Source: Methylophilales bacterium LSUCC0135 (GTDB lineage: Bacteria > Pseudomonadota > Gammaproteobacteria > Burkholderiales > Methylophilaceae). From it: a stretch of 64,000 nt of DNA. The translations under genes and the position numbers were made by a program. The notes under the pieces are model-generated. The model was not told the origin of the DNA, did not search any database, and saw only the letters and a list, made by a program, of their open reading frames with translations. The DNA lies in the NCBI GenBank assembly GCA_001704575.1, contig MCAW01000001.1, positions 16,008 through 80,007 on the forward strand, given 5' to 3'. Below, piece by piece: positions 55,599 to 64,000 of this stretch (the first letter of the stretch is position 1; each line of letters starts with the position of its first letter).

Positions 55599-55640
55599 CT
55601 GCTGCTTTATAATGTGGCCTTATTCTTCAAGGCATTTTTC

Positions 55641-56702
55641 ATGGCACGTCCCTTCAAACAGCAGCGCGATCCTGGCGCCAACAAACCCAGAGCTGTCGCT
55701 GTCGATCCCGATGCAGTACCGCAACGTCTGCACAAACTGCTGGCGCTGGCGGGGCTTGGTTCCAGGCGCGATATGGAATCGCTGATTGCCAGCGGCCGCG
55801 TCACCATCAACGGCAAGCCGGCCACAGTCGGTGCCGGTGTCGTGCCGTCCGATGTGGTGCGGGTCGACAGCCGCCCGGTGCGACTGCCGTTCGAACCGGA
55901 GCTGCCGCAGGTATTGCTCTATCACAAGCCGGAAGGCGAGATCGTCAGTCAGGATGACCCTGAAAAGCGTGCGACGGTTTTCGACAAACTGCCCCGCGTC
56001 AAAGGCGCCAAATGGATTGCCATCGGCCGGCTCGATATCAACACCTCGGGTCTGCTGATTTTTACCACCTCGGGCGAACTGGCCAACCGCTTCATGCATC
56101 CGCGTTATGAGGTTGAACGCGAATATGCCGTGCGCATTTTCGGCGAGCTGAGCGAAGGCCAGATGCTGCAGCTGACGCAAGGGATCGAGCTGGAAGACGG
56201 TCCGGCCGCGTTCGATGTCATCCACCCGCAGGGCGGCGAAGGCTCCAATCACTGGTATCAGGTCACCCTGCGTGAAGGCCGCAACCGTGAGGTGCGACGC
56301 TTGTTCGAGGCGTTTCAGCTGCCGGTGAGCCGCCTCATGCGCGTGCGTTTCGGCCCGATTACGCTGCCGCCGCGACTTAAACGCGGCATGATGATGGCCC
56401 TGCAACCAAAGGAAGTCCTCGACCTGCTGGAGTGGGCCGGCCTGGAAACACCCAAGGGACCGCTCAAACAGCGCAGCAATCGCGAGATCGAAAAAGCGGC
56501 AACCGCGTTTACGCCGAAGGTACGCAAGACGGCTGTTACCGGCAGGGAAGGCAGCACTGCGCGTCCTGCGGTTGCAGGCGGACGTGCGGGCAAGCCGGTT
56601 GCGACGAAGAAGCCGGCCGCCAACCGTCGTGTGAGGCAGACCAGCGATCTGACTGCACCGAGGCAGCAGAAACGCAGCGACCGCAATCGGGGGCGCGGCT
56701 GA
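55641..56702 (+). CDS. rluB: 23S rRNA pseudouridine synthase RluB
   Basis: Makes pseudouridine at position 2605 (E. coli numbering) of 23S rRNA in the family. An S4 RNA-binding domain (QRLHKLLALAGLGSRRDMESLIASGRV) is followed by the catalytic domain with the aspartate in IGRLDINTSGLLIF and the later GRNREVRRLFEAF. The last 80 residues form a Lys/Arg/Ala-rich, probably disordered tail. The protein is 353 residues from the ATG at 55641; a start at 55614 has no better support. It is convergent with acs. Confidence 0.93.
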   Translation: MARPFKQQRDPGANKPRAVAVDPDAVPQRLHKLLALAGLGSRRDMESLIASGRVTINGKPATVGAGVVPSDVVRVDSRPVRLPFEPELPQVLLYHKPEGEIVSQDDPEKRATVFDKLPRVKGAKWIAIGRLDINTSGLLIFTTSGELANRFMHPRYEVEREYAVRIFGELSEGQMLQLTQGIELEDGPAAFDVIHPQGGEGSNHWYQVTLREGRNREVRRLFEAFQLPVSRLMRVRFGPITLPPRLKRGMMMALQPKEVLDLLEWAGLETPKGPLKQRSNREIEKAATAFTPKVRKTAVTGREGSTARPAVAGGRAGKPVATKKPAANRRVRQTSDLTAPRQQKRSDRNRGRG

Positions 56703-56721
56703 GTGTATCCTTGTAAATGCA

Positions 56722-56738
56722 CCGGGCGCGAAGCCCGG
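56722..56738. terminator. Hairpin between convergent rluB and acs
   Basis: CCGGGC-gcgaa-GCCCGG forms a 6-bp GC-rich stem with a 5-base loop in the 72-base gap between convergent stops. No clear T run follows on either strand, so termination strength is uncertain. Confidence 0.5.
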
Positions 56739-56774
56739 CGCTGTGATGCAGCGACAGGCTTCAGCCGGCGTTGA

Positions 56775-58733
56775 TCAGGATTTGAGTTGTTGTAGTATGG
56801 CGGGATTTTCCAGCGTCGAAATATCTGCAGTGATGTCGTCGCCTCTGGCCAATGCGCGTAACAGCCGACGCATGATTTTCCCCGATCGGGTTTTGGGGAG
56901 ATTATCGCCAAAGCGGATTTCATCGGGCTTGGCGATCGGGCCGATTTCCTTGCCGACCCAGGCGCGCAGCGACTCAACCAGATTTTTTGCCGCATCGCCC
57001 GTTGGTCTTTCACCTTTCAGTACAACGTAAGCGACGATGGATTCACCTTTGATGTCGTGAGGCTTGCCGACCACAGCTGCTTCTGCCACCAGCGGATTCG
57101 CCACCAGTGCGGATTCGATTTCCATCGTGCCCATGCGGTGGCCCGAAACATTCAGTACGTCATCAATACGTCCCATGATCGTAAAGTAGCCTGTTTCGGG
57201 ATCGCGAATTGCACCATCACCGGCGAGGTACAGTTTTCCGCCCAGATCCTCGGGGAAATAGGATTGCTTGTAGCGTTCCGGGTCGTTCCAGATATTGCGT
57301 ATCATCGATGGCCAGGGTTTCCTGATGACAAGAAAGCCACCGATGCCGCGTTCTACCTCATTTCCGCTTTCATCGACCACCGCAACGTCGAGCCCGGGAA
57401 AAGGTAACGTGCAGGAGCCCGGTACGAGCGGTGTAACGCCCGGCAACGGGGTGATGACATGGCCGCCGGTTTCCGTTTGCCAAAAGGTATCCATGATCGG
57501 ACACCTGCCGCCGCCGACTTCATGGTAGAACCACTTCCAGGCTTCCGGATTGATGGGTTCACCGACCGAACCCAGCAAACGCAGGGATGACAGATCATGT
57601 TGTGCCGGAAGATCGCCGCCCAGCTTGATCAGCGTTCGAATCGCAGTAGGGGCTGTATAAAAAATGCTGACCTTGTGTTTTTCGATCACTTTCCAGAAAC
57701 GCGAGGCATCCGGGTAAGTTGGTATGCCCTCGAAAACGACTTGCGTAGCACCTGCAGCCAGTGGGCCGTAGGCGACATAGCTATGGCCCGTAATCCAGCC
57801 GACATCGGCCGTGCACCAGAAAACATCGCTATCCTTGATGTCAAAAGTCCAGCGCATGGTGTTAAGCGCGTGCAACAGATAACCGGCCGAAGCATGCTGC
57901 ACGCCCTTGGGTTTACCGGTAGAGCCGGACGTGTAGAGCAAAAACAGCGGATGCTCTGCGCTCACCCATGCCGGTTCACAGCTGTCCGGCTGATTGGCGA
58001 CCAGGTCATCCCAACGGATGTCACGGCTATCATCCCAGCTTATCGCTTCGCCGGTACGTTTAAAGACGATGACCTTTTCCACACAGCGGGATTGCTCTTC
58101 CTGCAGCGCTTCATCGACGGCGGATTTGATCGGCATCTGCTTGCCGCCACGGAACTGACCGTCACTTGTAATGATGATGCGGGGTTGCGCGTCTTCAATT
58201 CGCTCCACCAGGCTCTTGGATGAAAAGCCGCCAAACACGACCGAGTGAATCAAGCCCAGGCGCGCACAGGCCTGCATGGCGACGATGACTTCAACCCCCA
58301 TGGGCATGTAGATCACGACGCGGTCGCCTGTTTTCAGGCCCAGGCTTTTAAGGCCATTGGCAAATTTGCAAACGCTTTGATAAAGGTCGCGGTAGCTGAC
58401 CGCAGTGGAACTGCCATCGTCTGCTTCAAACAGAATGGCGGTCTTGTTACCACGTTTTTCCAGATGGCGATCCAGGCAATTGTAGGAAACATTCAGCTCG
58501 CCATCAGGAAACCACTGATAAAACGGTGCATCGCTTTCATCAAGCACGGTTTTGAACGGCTTGTGCCAGCTCAGCAATTCGCGTGCGAGTTTTGCCCAGA
58601 AACCTTCATAGTCAGCCTCAGCTTCCGCACAAAGCGCATCGTAGGCCTGCATGCCCTGTATGGCTGCCTGGCTGACGGTCTGTTGATCGGGGTAAAACAC
58701 GCGCACTTCTTCTTTATTGAGCTGATTCATCAT
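56775..58733 (-). CDS. acs: Acetyl-CoA synthetase (AMP-forming)
   Basis: A 652-residue acyl-adenylate-forming enzyme that activates acetate (and often propionate) to the CoA ester. The P-loop is [13 protein letters not shown], the acyl-pocket motif is [16 protein letters not shown] with the tryptophan that limits the pocket to short acids, and the C-terminal lysine subject to acetylation is in [15 protein letters not shown]. Because prpD, prpC and prpB lie next to it on the same strand, it could supply propionyl-CoA as well as acetyl-CoA. It is separated from prpD by 97 bases, so may have its own promoter. Confidence 0.95.
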   Translation of the reverse strand: MMNQLNKEEVRVFYPDQQTVSQAAIQGMQAYDALCAEAEADYEGFWAKLARELLSWHKPFKTVLDESDAPFYQWFPDGELNVSYNCLDRHLEKRGNKTAILFEADDGSSTAVSYRDLYQSVCKFANGLKSLGLKTGDRVVIYMPMGVEVIVAMQACARLGLIHSVVFGGFSSKSLVERIEDAQPRIIITSDGQFRGGKQMPIKSAVDEALQEEQSRCVEKVIVFKRTGEAISWDDSRDIRWDDLVANQPDSCEPAWVSAEHPLFLLYTSGSTGKPKGVQHASAGYLLHALNTMRWTFDIKDSDVFWCTADVGWITGHSYVAYGPLAAGATQVVFEGIPTYPDASRFWKVIEKHKVSIFYTAPTAIRTLIKLGGDLPAQHDLSSLRLLGSVGEPINPEAWKWFYHEVGGGRCPIMDTFWQTETGGHVITPLPGVTPLVPGSCTLPFPGLDVAVVDESGNEVERGIGGFLVIRKPWPSMIRNIWNDPERYKQSYFPEDLGGKLYLAGDGAIRDPETGYFTIMGRIDDVLNVSGHRMGTMEIESALVANPLVAEAAVVGKPHDIKGESIVAYVVLKGERPTGDAAKNLVESLRAWVGKEIGPIAKPDEIRFGDNLPKTRSGKIMRRLLRALARGDDITADISTLENPAILQQLKS

Positions 58734-58830
58734 GATTCCTCAAGAACGAATACCACACGCGCGACGGCTTTTGATTCATGCCCGCCACGCCTGCCGAAAA
58801 TTTCGATGACCATCCGGTGATCAACGGGGC

Positions 58831-60300
58831 TTAACAAAAGGACAGCATGTCGACAAACTGATTGACCGGCGTTGTCTCCAGTGTTTTCTGGTCAAGGCAC
58901 AGAGCCAGAATGCCGGCCTGTTTTTTGTCATCAAAGCGACGCGCCAGATTGATGTTGAATTTTTTCACCAATTCAGGGATGCCTTCACCACGGCGGCGTC
59001 TGTGGCCGATCGGGTATTCCACGGCAATATTTTGCGATTGTGTGCCGTCCTTGAAAAACACCTGTACCGCATTGGCAATGGAACGCTTTTCCGGATCAAG
59101 GTAGTCGCGCGTATATTCAGCTTTTTCCACACACACCATTTTGTCCCGCAGCGCATCAATGCGCGGATCAGCAGCCGCTTCGTCTTCATAATCCTGCGCT
59201 GTCAGATTGCCCTTGAGCAGGCCGACGGCAGTCATGTACTGAATGCAGTGGTCACGGTCTGCCGGGTTATCGAGCGGGCCGGTCTTGTCGATGATGCGGA
59301 TGGCCGATTCATGGGTGGTGATTACAATCCTGTCAATCGCCGCAATCTGGTCCATGGTCTGCAGACGGTTGCCGATTTCCTTGTTCAATTGCAAGGCGCA
59401 TTCCACTGCGGTTTGCGCGTGGAACTCAGCCGGGAATGAAATCTTGAACAGTACGTGTTCCATGACGTAGGAACCATAAGGTCGCTGGAACTTGAATGCG
59501 TTGCCCTTGAACAGCACATCGTAGAAGCCCCAGGTTTTTGCGGTGAGCGCGGATGGATAACCCATTTCACCTTGCATGGTCATCCATGCGAGGCGCACGG
59601 CGCGTGAAGTCGCGTCGCCTGCTGCCCAGGATTTGCGTGAGCCGGTATTCGGGCTGTGCCGATAGGTACGCAGGCTTTGACCATCGACAAACGCATTGGA
59701 AACGGCATTGATGATGTCTTCCTTGTTGCCGCCCAGCAATTTGGTGACGACTGCGGTGGACGCGATCTTGACCAGAATGACATGATCCAGACCAACGCGG
59801 TTGAAACTGTTTTCCAGTGCCAGCACACCCTGAATTTCGTGTGCCTTGATCATGGCAGTGAGTACATCCTTGATGGTCAGCGGCGCTTTGCCTTCGGCAA
59901 TGTTCTTGCGCGACATGTAGTCTGCTACGGCCAGAATGCCGCCCAGATTGTCGGACGGATGGCCCCATTCAGCGGCCAGCCAGGTGTCATTGAAGTCCAG
60001 CCAGCGGATCATGGCGCCGATGTTGAAAGCTGCCAGAATCGGATCAAGTTGATAGGAAGTGCCTGGCACCTTGGCACCGTTCGGCACCACGGTGCCGGCA
60101 ATCACCGGCCCCAGCAGTTTGGTACAGGCAGGATAATCCAGCGCTTCAAAACCGCAGCCCAAAGTATCCATCAGGCAGTTTCTGGCAGTGTCATAAGCCT
60201 CGTTGCTGGTGATTTCATAATCGGCGACATAGTTGGCGATATCCACAATCACTTGATCGGGAGCGGGGCGGACGTTTGAGATATGGCTGGACATTTTCAT
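58831..60300 (-). CDS. prpD: 2-methylcitrate dehydratase PrpD
   Basis: A 489-residue MmgE/PrpD-family enzyme that dehydrates 2-methylcitrate to cis-2-methylaconitate in propionate breakdown. Typical parts are [20 protein letters not shown], the substrate-binding [20 protein letters not shown] and [21 protein letters not shown]. Length matches the Salmonella-type PrpD. The acnD/prpF pair that replaces PrpD in some bacteria is not present nearby. A palindromic element separates it from prpC upstream. Confidence 0.94.
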   Translation of the reverse strand: MKMSSHISNVRPAPDQVIVDIANYVADYEITSNEAYDTARNCLMDTLGCGFEALDYPACTKLLGPVIAGTVVPNGAKVPGTSYQLDPILAAFNIGAMIRWLDFNDTWLAAEWGHPSDNLGGILAVADYMSRKNIAEGKAPLTIKDVLTAMIKAHEIQGVLALENSFNRVGLDHVILVKIASTAVVTKLLGGNKEDIINAVSNAFVDGQSLRTYRHSPNTGSRKSWAAGDATSRAVRLAWMTMQGEMGYPSALTAKTWGFYDVLFKGNAFKFQRPYGSYVMEHVLFKISFPAEFHAQTAVECALQLNKEIGNRLQTMDQIAAIDRIVITTHESAIRIIDKTGPLDNPADRDHCIQYMTAVGLLKGNLTAQDYEDEAAADPRIDALRDKMVCVEKAEYTRDYLDPEKRSIANAVQVFFKDGTQSQNIAVEYPIGHRRRRGEGIPELVKKFNINLARRFDDKKQAGILALCLDQKTLETTPVNQFVDMLSFC

Positions 60301-60323
60301 TCTTTCAATAAAGTTTAAAATCA

Positions 60324-60421
60324 GCCGCAGATACAGACAGATGCACGCAGATCAAAGCACAACCTTAAAACAAGTTGGGTTTGGATTTTAAAATCTGCGT
60401 TTATCCGCGTTTATCTGCGGC
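60324..60421. repeat. Large imperfect palindrome between prpC and prpD
   Basis: A 29-base arm at 60324-60352 (gccgcagata...cgcagat) is the inverted match of an arm at 60393-60421 (atctgcg...tatctgcggc), with 23 of 29 positions pairing and about 40 A/T-rich bases between. The arms themselves contain the short repeated word (c)gcagat/gcggat, typical of REP/BIME-like intergenic elements. It could fold as a stem-loop in the prpC-prpD mRNA and set relative expression. Confidence 0.75.
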
Positions 60422-60433
60422 CATTCGATTTTT

Positions 60434-61597
60434 TTAACGCTGGTTCAACGGCACATAGGGGCGATTTTCCGGGCCGGTGTAATCGGCATTCGGGCGAATG
60501 ATCTTGTTGTCGATGCGTTGCTCGATGACGTGGGCGACCCAGCCGGTGGTGCGCGAAATGACAAAAATCGGCGTGAACATGCCGGTGGGGATGCCCATCA
60601 TGTGATAGCTCGAAGCGCTGTACCAATCGAGATTCGGGAACATCTTCTTTTCGCGCCACATGACAGACTCGATGCGGTCCGAGATGTCGAACAATGTCAT
60701 GTCACCTTTGTCTTCACAAAGACGGCGGCTGACGGCCTTGATAGATTCATTCCTGGGGTCGGCGATGGTGTACACGGGATGGCCGAAGCCGATGATGATT
60801 TCCTTGCGTGCCATGCGTTGCATGATGTCGGCTTCGGCTTCATCGGCATTTTTGTAGCGCTCGATGATCTCCATTGCCGCTTCGTTGGCACCGCCATGTT
60901 TGGGGCCGCGCAGGGCACCGATGGCGCCGGTGATACAGGAGTACAGGTCGGAAAGCGTGCCTGCGACCACGCGCGCGGTGAAAGTGGAGGCGTTGAACTC
61001 ATGTTCCGCATACAGCACCAGAGAAGTGTTCATGGCTTGTATATGCAGCGCAGAGGGTTTTTTGCCATGCAGCAAATAAAGAAAATGTGCGGCGATCGAA
61101 TCTTCGTCGCTCTCGACATCAATACGTTTGCCGTTGTGGCTGTAGTGATACCAGTACAGCAGGATGGCGCTGAAACAGGCAATCAGCCTGTCGCCGAGAT
61201 CTTTGGTGGCCTCGATATTGCGGTCGGTCGCTTCCGGCTCCAGCGTGCCCAGCATGGAGCAGCCGGTACGCATCACATCCATCGGGTGCGCATTGGCCGG
61301 AATCTGCTCCAGTACTTTTTTCAGCGCCTCCGGAATGCCGCGCAGCTTTTTAAGTTTTTGATGATAGGCAGCCAGTTCTGTCTGGTTCGGCAGTTCGCCG
61401 TGAATCAGAAGATAAGCCACTTCTTCGAAGGTGGCATGTTTAGCCAGCTCGATGATGTCATAGCCGCGGTAGTGCAGGTCGTTACCGGTATGGCCGACGG
61501 TACAAATGGCACTGGTTCCGGCAGCGATCCCTGCAAGTGCTACGCCTTTTTTACGTTTAGGCGCTTCAGCTTGAGATGATGTCGTGGTTGCAGACAT
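60434..61597 (-). CDS. prpC: 2-methylcitrate synthase
   Basis: A 387-residue citrate-synthase-family enzyme condensing propionyl-CoA with oxaloacetate. Catalytic residues are in [14 protein letters not shown] and [14 protein letters not shown], with the aspartate in the later region. The N-terminus [18 protein letters not shown] resembles the PrpC/2-methylcitrate synthase branch rather than GltA. The ATG at 61597 has GGGAG upstream on the minus strand; a start at 61639 would overlap prpB. It follows the prpB stop after one base. Confidence 0.95.
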   Translation of the reverse strand: MSATTTSSQAEAPKRKKGVALAGIAAGTSAICTVGHTGNDLHYRGYDIIELAKHATFEEVAYLLIHGELPNQTELAAYHQKLKKLRGIPEALKKVLEQIPANAHPMDVMRTGCSMLGTLEPEATDRNIEATKDLGDRLIACFSAILLYWYHYSHNGKRIDVESDEDSIAAHFLYLLHGKKPSALHIQAMNTSLVLYAEHEFNASTFTARVVAGTLSDLYSCITGAIGALRGPKHGGANEAAMEIIERYKNADEAEADIMQRMARKEIIIGFGHPVYTIADPRNESIKAVSRRLCEDKGDMTLFDISDRIESVMWREKKMFPNLDWYSASSYHMMGIPTGMFTPIFVISRTTGWVAHVIEQRIDNKIIRPNADYTGPENRPYVPLNQR

Positions 61598-61598
61598 A

Positions 61599-62483
61599 CT
61601 ATTTTTCTCCCTTGAAAAGTGCATCCAGTTTCTGTTCATAAGCGTGATAATTCAGGTGTTCGTAGAGCTCGGCGCGCGTTTGCATGAGATCAACCACATG
61701 CGCTTGTGTGCCATCCCGGCGCACCGCTTCATAGACCTTGAGCGCAGCCTGATTCATGGCGCGGAAGGCTGACAACGGGTACAACACCATGCTGACATCG
61801 GCATCAGCCAGCTCATTGACGGTGAAGAGTGGGGTGGCACCGAATTCGGTAATGTTGGCCAGAATCGGCACTTTGACCGCTGCGGCAAATTGTTTGTACA
61901 TGCCGAGTTCCGTGATTGCTTCCGGAAAAATCATGTCGGCACCGGCCTCTACGCAGGCGCAGGCCCGGTCGATGGCGGATTGCAGGCCTTCCACCGCCAG
62001 CGCGTCGGTACGCGCCATGATGACGAAGTCCGGATCCGTTTTTGCATCCACCGCAGCCTTGATGCGATCGACCATCTCCGCCTGACTGACGATCGCCTTG
62101 TTCGGGCGGTGGCCGCAGCGTTTGGCTTGCACCTGATCTTCGATATGCACGGCCGCTGCGCCGGCTTTGATTACGCTTCTGATGCTGCGCGCGATATTGA
62201 AAGCGCCGCCGAAGCCGGTATCGATATCGACCAGCAATGGGACCTCAGTCACGTCGGTAATTCTGCGCACATCCACCAGCACGTCTTCCAGTGTCGAGAT
62301 GCCCAGATCCGGCATGCCCAGAGAACCTGCCGCCACACCGCCGCCGGACAGATAGAGGGCTTTGTAGCCGGTCTGTGTGGCGAGCAGGGCATGGTAGGCA
62401 TTGATGGCGCCGATGATTTGCAGCGGTTTTTCAGCCGCGATAGCGGCACGGAAACGCGCGCCGGCAGAGTCAAGTTTGGTCAT
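61599..62483 (-). CDS. prpB: 2-methylisocitrate lyase
   Basis: A 294-residue isocitrate-lyase-superfamily enzyme splitting 2-methylisocitrate to pyruvate and succinate. The catalytic cysteine lies in the KRCGHRPNK motif, and [19 protein letters not shown] and [14 protein letters not shown] are characteristic. It lies between the malyl-CoA-lyase-like gene (five bases upstream) and prpC (one base downstream), an operon on the minus strand. The succinate formed can enter the sucCD step of the TCA cycle. Confidence 0.96.
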   Translation of the reverse strand: MTKLDSAGARFRAAIAAEKPLQIIGAINAYHALLATQTGYKALYLSGGGVAAGSLGMPDLGISTLEDVLVDVRRITDVTEVPLLVDIDTGFGGAFNIARSIRSVIKAGAAAVHIEDQVQAKRCGHRPNKAIVSQAEMVDRIKAAVDAKTDPDFVIMARTDALAVEGLQSAIDRACACVEAGADMIFPEAITELGMYKQFAAAVKVPILANITEFGATPLFTVNELADADVSMVLYPLSAFRAMNQAALKVYEAVRRDGTQAHVVDLMQTRAELYEHLNYHAYEQKLDALFKGEK

Positions 62484-62488
62484 GATGG

Positions 62489-63475
62489 TCAGCTAAAGAA
62501 AGATGAAATGGCTTGTTCGGGAATGGCAACACCGGTCAGCCTGGCTTTTTGCAGCACTTCCCAGAAGTAACGATAGGTGGCCCGGTCGTGCAGTTCACCG
62601 GCATACTGGATCGGCCCCCAGTCTGCAGCTTGCGCCGCAAGCAGAATGTTGGCCGCGTCCGTCACCTCGTCATAGTTCGGTTTCATGGCGTCGACAATGG
62701 CCTGGATCTGGGTCGGGTAGATGCTCCACATGCGCAAAAAGCCGAATTCGTTTCTGGCACGGCTGGCATCGCTCATCGTGGTTTCAACATTTTTCAGATC
62801 CAGAGTGACGTTGTGTGCCGGAATCACGCCATTGGCGAGCGCCGCCGCCACGACTTCGGTCTTGGCGCGCGCCAGCAGCCTGTGCTCAAACTGGCCCGGG
62901 CTGCGCATGGCGCTGGCGGGAATCGCGCCATGGTGCGCGCTGACAAAGTCCATCAGGCCGAAATCCAGTACCTGCAGCCAGGGCAGGGCGGCAATCTCGT
63001 GCACCTGTCTCAGTGCACCATGCGTTTCGATCAGGATGTGCACCGGAATTTCTCGTTTGATCCCATGAAAGGCCGCCATTTTTTGAATATAGGCAATCAT
63101 CTCACCGGCCTGACTGATGTCGGTGCACTTGGGGATGGTGATGTAGCTCAGCAGTTGGCCGGCGCCGCCAACCAGAATGTCGATATCCTGCTTCCAGGCG
63201 GGATGCGTGTAGTCATGAATGCGGGCGCCGGCCATGCGGTGTTTGTTCGCTTCCGAGTTGAGCACGCGCACGATCATTTCAGCGTGTTCGCGTTCCTGGC
63301 CCGAGGCAGCGCCGTCCTCGCAATCGCAGGTGATGTCAAAGACCGGGCCGATCGTGTCCTGTAGCGACAGCGCCTTGAGGATCAGCTTTTCACTGCCGGC
63401 AAAGTGTTCGCAGGCGGGTATCAGCGGAAAAGGTTTTTCGCCTTCAAAAAGGGCTTGATTGGGATGAACAGCCAT
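62489..63475 (-). CDS. HpcH/HpaI aldolase family, malyl-CoA/citramalyl-CoA lyase-like protein
   Basis: A 328-residue TIM-barrel protein of the citrate-lyase-beta (CitE-like) family. Metal- and acid-binding segments are [32 protein letters not shown] and [18 protein letters not shown]. CitE-type proteins cleave (3S)-malyl-, beta-methylmalyl- or citramalyl-CoA. No citrate lyase alpha or gamma gene is nearby, and the upstream gene is a mesaconyl-CoA-hydratase-like MaoC protein whose product beta-methylmalyl-CoA is a substrate of such lyases, giving glyoxylate and propionyl-CoA. Propionyl-CoA would feed prpC next door. The exact substrate is inferred. Confidence 0.82.
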   Translation of the reverse strand: MAVHPNQALFEGEKPFPLIPACEHFAGSEKLILKALSLQDTIGPVFDITCDCEDGAASGQEREHAEMIVRVLNSEANKHRMAGARIHDYTHPAWKQDIDILVGGAGQLLSYITIPKCTDISQAGEMIAYIQKMAAFHGIKREIPVHILIETHGALRQVHEIAALPWLQVLDFGLMDFVSAHHGAIPASAMRSPGQFEHRLLARAKTEVVAAALANGVIPAHNVTLDLKNVETTMSDASRARNEFGFLRMWSIYPTQIQAIVDAMKPNYDEVTDAANILLAAQAADWGPIQYAGELHDRATYRYFWEVLQKARLTGVAIPEQAISSFFS

Positions 63476-64000
63476 TTACTGGTTTCCTTTGCGTGGCATT
63501 AATACGGTGTAATCAAGATCCAGCACCACATTGGGGTGGTAGTTGCCGGCAGGCCGGATCTCGGTAATTTCAGCGGGCGTGGCATTTTTGATGCCGACCA
63601 TGCGCAGCCTCAGTGCACCGGCATCATTTCGCTTTGGCAGCTCCCAGCGATCAAGCACTTCGGTGAAGCTGTAAATGGTGTCACCGGCAAAACAGGGGTT
63701 TGCGTGCGTACCGGCATTGATCGCCAGAATGGCCAATGCATTTTCCAGCCCTTCGTAACTCAGGCTGCGGCAGGCGGAAATGACAATGCCGCCATAAACC
63801 AGACGTGTGCCGAAAGCGGATGATTTCATCATGTGCTGATCGAAATGCAGGCGCGCATTGTTCTGGTAAAGCCGCGTGGCAAGGCTGTGATCGCTGTCGT
63901 TGATGGTCATGCCGGAAGGGTGGTTGATGCGCTCACCCGCCTGATAGTCTTCCCAGTAGTATTGGCCTCCAGTGGACTGTGCCTCAAAGCCCTGCGCCGA
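63476..64000 (-). CDS. MaoC-family mesaconyl-CoA hydratase-like protein (C-terminal part)
   Basis: The reading frame is open to the window edge and its N-terminus lies beyond base 64000; about 174 residues are visible. The segment YYWEDYQAGERINHPSGMT followed by RLYQNNARLHFD, FGTRLVYGGIVISACRSLSYEGLENAL, NPCFAGDTIYSFTEVL and VLDLDYTVLMPRKG matches the C-terminal hot-dog domain of mesaconyl-CoA hydratases (Mcd/Mch) of the ethylmalonyl-CoA and 3-hydroxypropionate pathways. Its TAA abuts the ATG of the lyase-like gene. An internal methionine at 63910 is not the true start because the frame continues with conserved residues. Confidence 0.85.
   Translation of the reverse strand, partial: SAQGFEAQSTGGQYYWEDYQAGERINHPSGMTINDSDHSLATRLYQNNARLHFDQHMMKSSAFGTRLVYGGIVISACRSLSYEGLENALAILAINAGTHANPCFAGDTIYSFTEVLDRWELPKRNDAGALRLRMVGIKNATPAEITEIRPAGNYHPNVVLDLDYTVLMPRKGNQ

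Noticed and set aside
56775-58733. Propionyl-CoA synthetase (PrpE) as the identity of the acs gene
   Set aside because: The [16 protein letters not shown] segment and overall length match acetyl-CoA synthetase better; propionate use remains possible.
63476-63910. A complete 144-residue protein starting at 63910
   Set aside because: The frame continues upstream to the window edge with conserved MaoC-family residues, so this is the end of a longer gene.

Overview
The window is a dense, moderately GC-rich stretch of bacterial chromosome. By gene content and order it fits a betaproteobacterium: rpoE-rseA-mucB-rseC-mucD running into lepA-lepB-DUF4845-rnc-era-recO-pdxJ-acpS, rnfE next to nth, and yciV/yciO-trpS-scpAB-rluB. 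A flavocytochrome c sulfide dehydrogenase pair, an SbtA-type bicarbonate transporter with a PII-like partner, and an Rnf complex suggest a respiratory, possibly sulfur-oxidising organism able to take up inorganic carbon (Sulfuricella/Gallionellaceae-like lineages come to mind). That placement is inference. No rRNA, tRNA, CRISPR array, insertion sequence or prophage was found. No gene-free stretch exceeds 300 bases; the longest are about 250 bases (30569-30819) and 236 bases (8947-9182).

Layout. 1-2078: end of an rnf operon (rnfD tail, rnfG, rnfE) and nth. 2075-3627: a FIST-domain sensor-like protein and a DUF1841 protein. 3662-6546: an ECF sigma factor, a small zinc-finger anti-sigma, a secreted Cys-repeat peptide (EGKCG motifs), a DUF692/MNIO enzyme and a DUF2063 partner. 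This is a bufferin/HvfABC-like RiPP locus and the most interesting system here. 6550-8946: mtfA and convergent nadB. 9183-13193: sigma-E and its regulators plus the periplasmic protease MucD. 13316-19736: translation, secretion, RNA-processing, repair and cofactor genes. 19733-22289: tcdA, a DUF2256 zinc ribbon and an Fe-S photolyase. 22319-24614 (minus): a secreted hypothetical and a TPR/2OG-Fe(II) oxygenase fusion, divergent from htpG, which has a heat-shock-type promoter. 26880-34716: glgP, DUF4197, a His/Tyr-rich secreted protein, a 13-bp tandem repeat and purL. 34749-38441: a periplasmic cluster of an ankyrin protein, cytochrome c, FccB, an unknown secreted protein and a beta-propeller lipoprotein.

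38457-46106: DUF1439 lipoprotein, DUF455 ferritin-like protein, cyclophilin, serB, sucCD, a second exported ankyrin protein and nadE. 46173-48567: glnB, DUF486, a VOC protein, and the SbtA/SbtB-like bicarbonate pair, closed by a perfect 30-bp palindromic terminator. 48650-50627 (minus): parvulin, BolA, YciI, YciB. 50705-56702: PHP phosphoesterase, YciO, M50 protease, trpS, scpA, scpB, rluB. 56775-64000 (minus): acs, prpD, prpC, prpB, a citrate-lyase-beta/malyl-CoA-lyase-like gene and the end of a mesaconyl-CoA-hydratase-like MaoC gene. Together these form a propionate and acetate assimilation cluster with an apparent C5-CoA branch.

The parts connect into envelope stress control (sigma-E, MucD, parvulin, cyclophilin), a putative copper-handling peptide system under its own ECF sigma factor, sulfide oxidation in the periplasm, bicarbonate uptake tuned by a PII-like protein, and C2/C3 acid metabolism. 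Coordinates are given for the starts I judged most likely; several use GTG or TTG and are argued in the entries.
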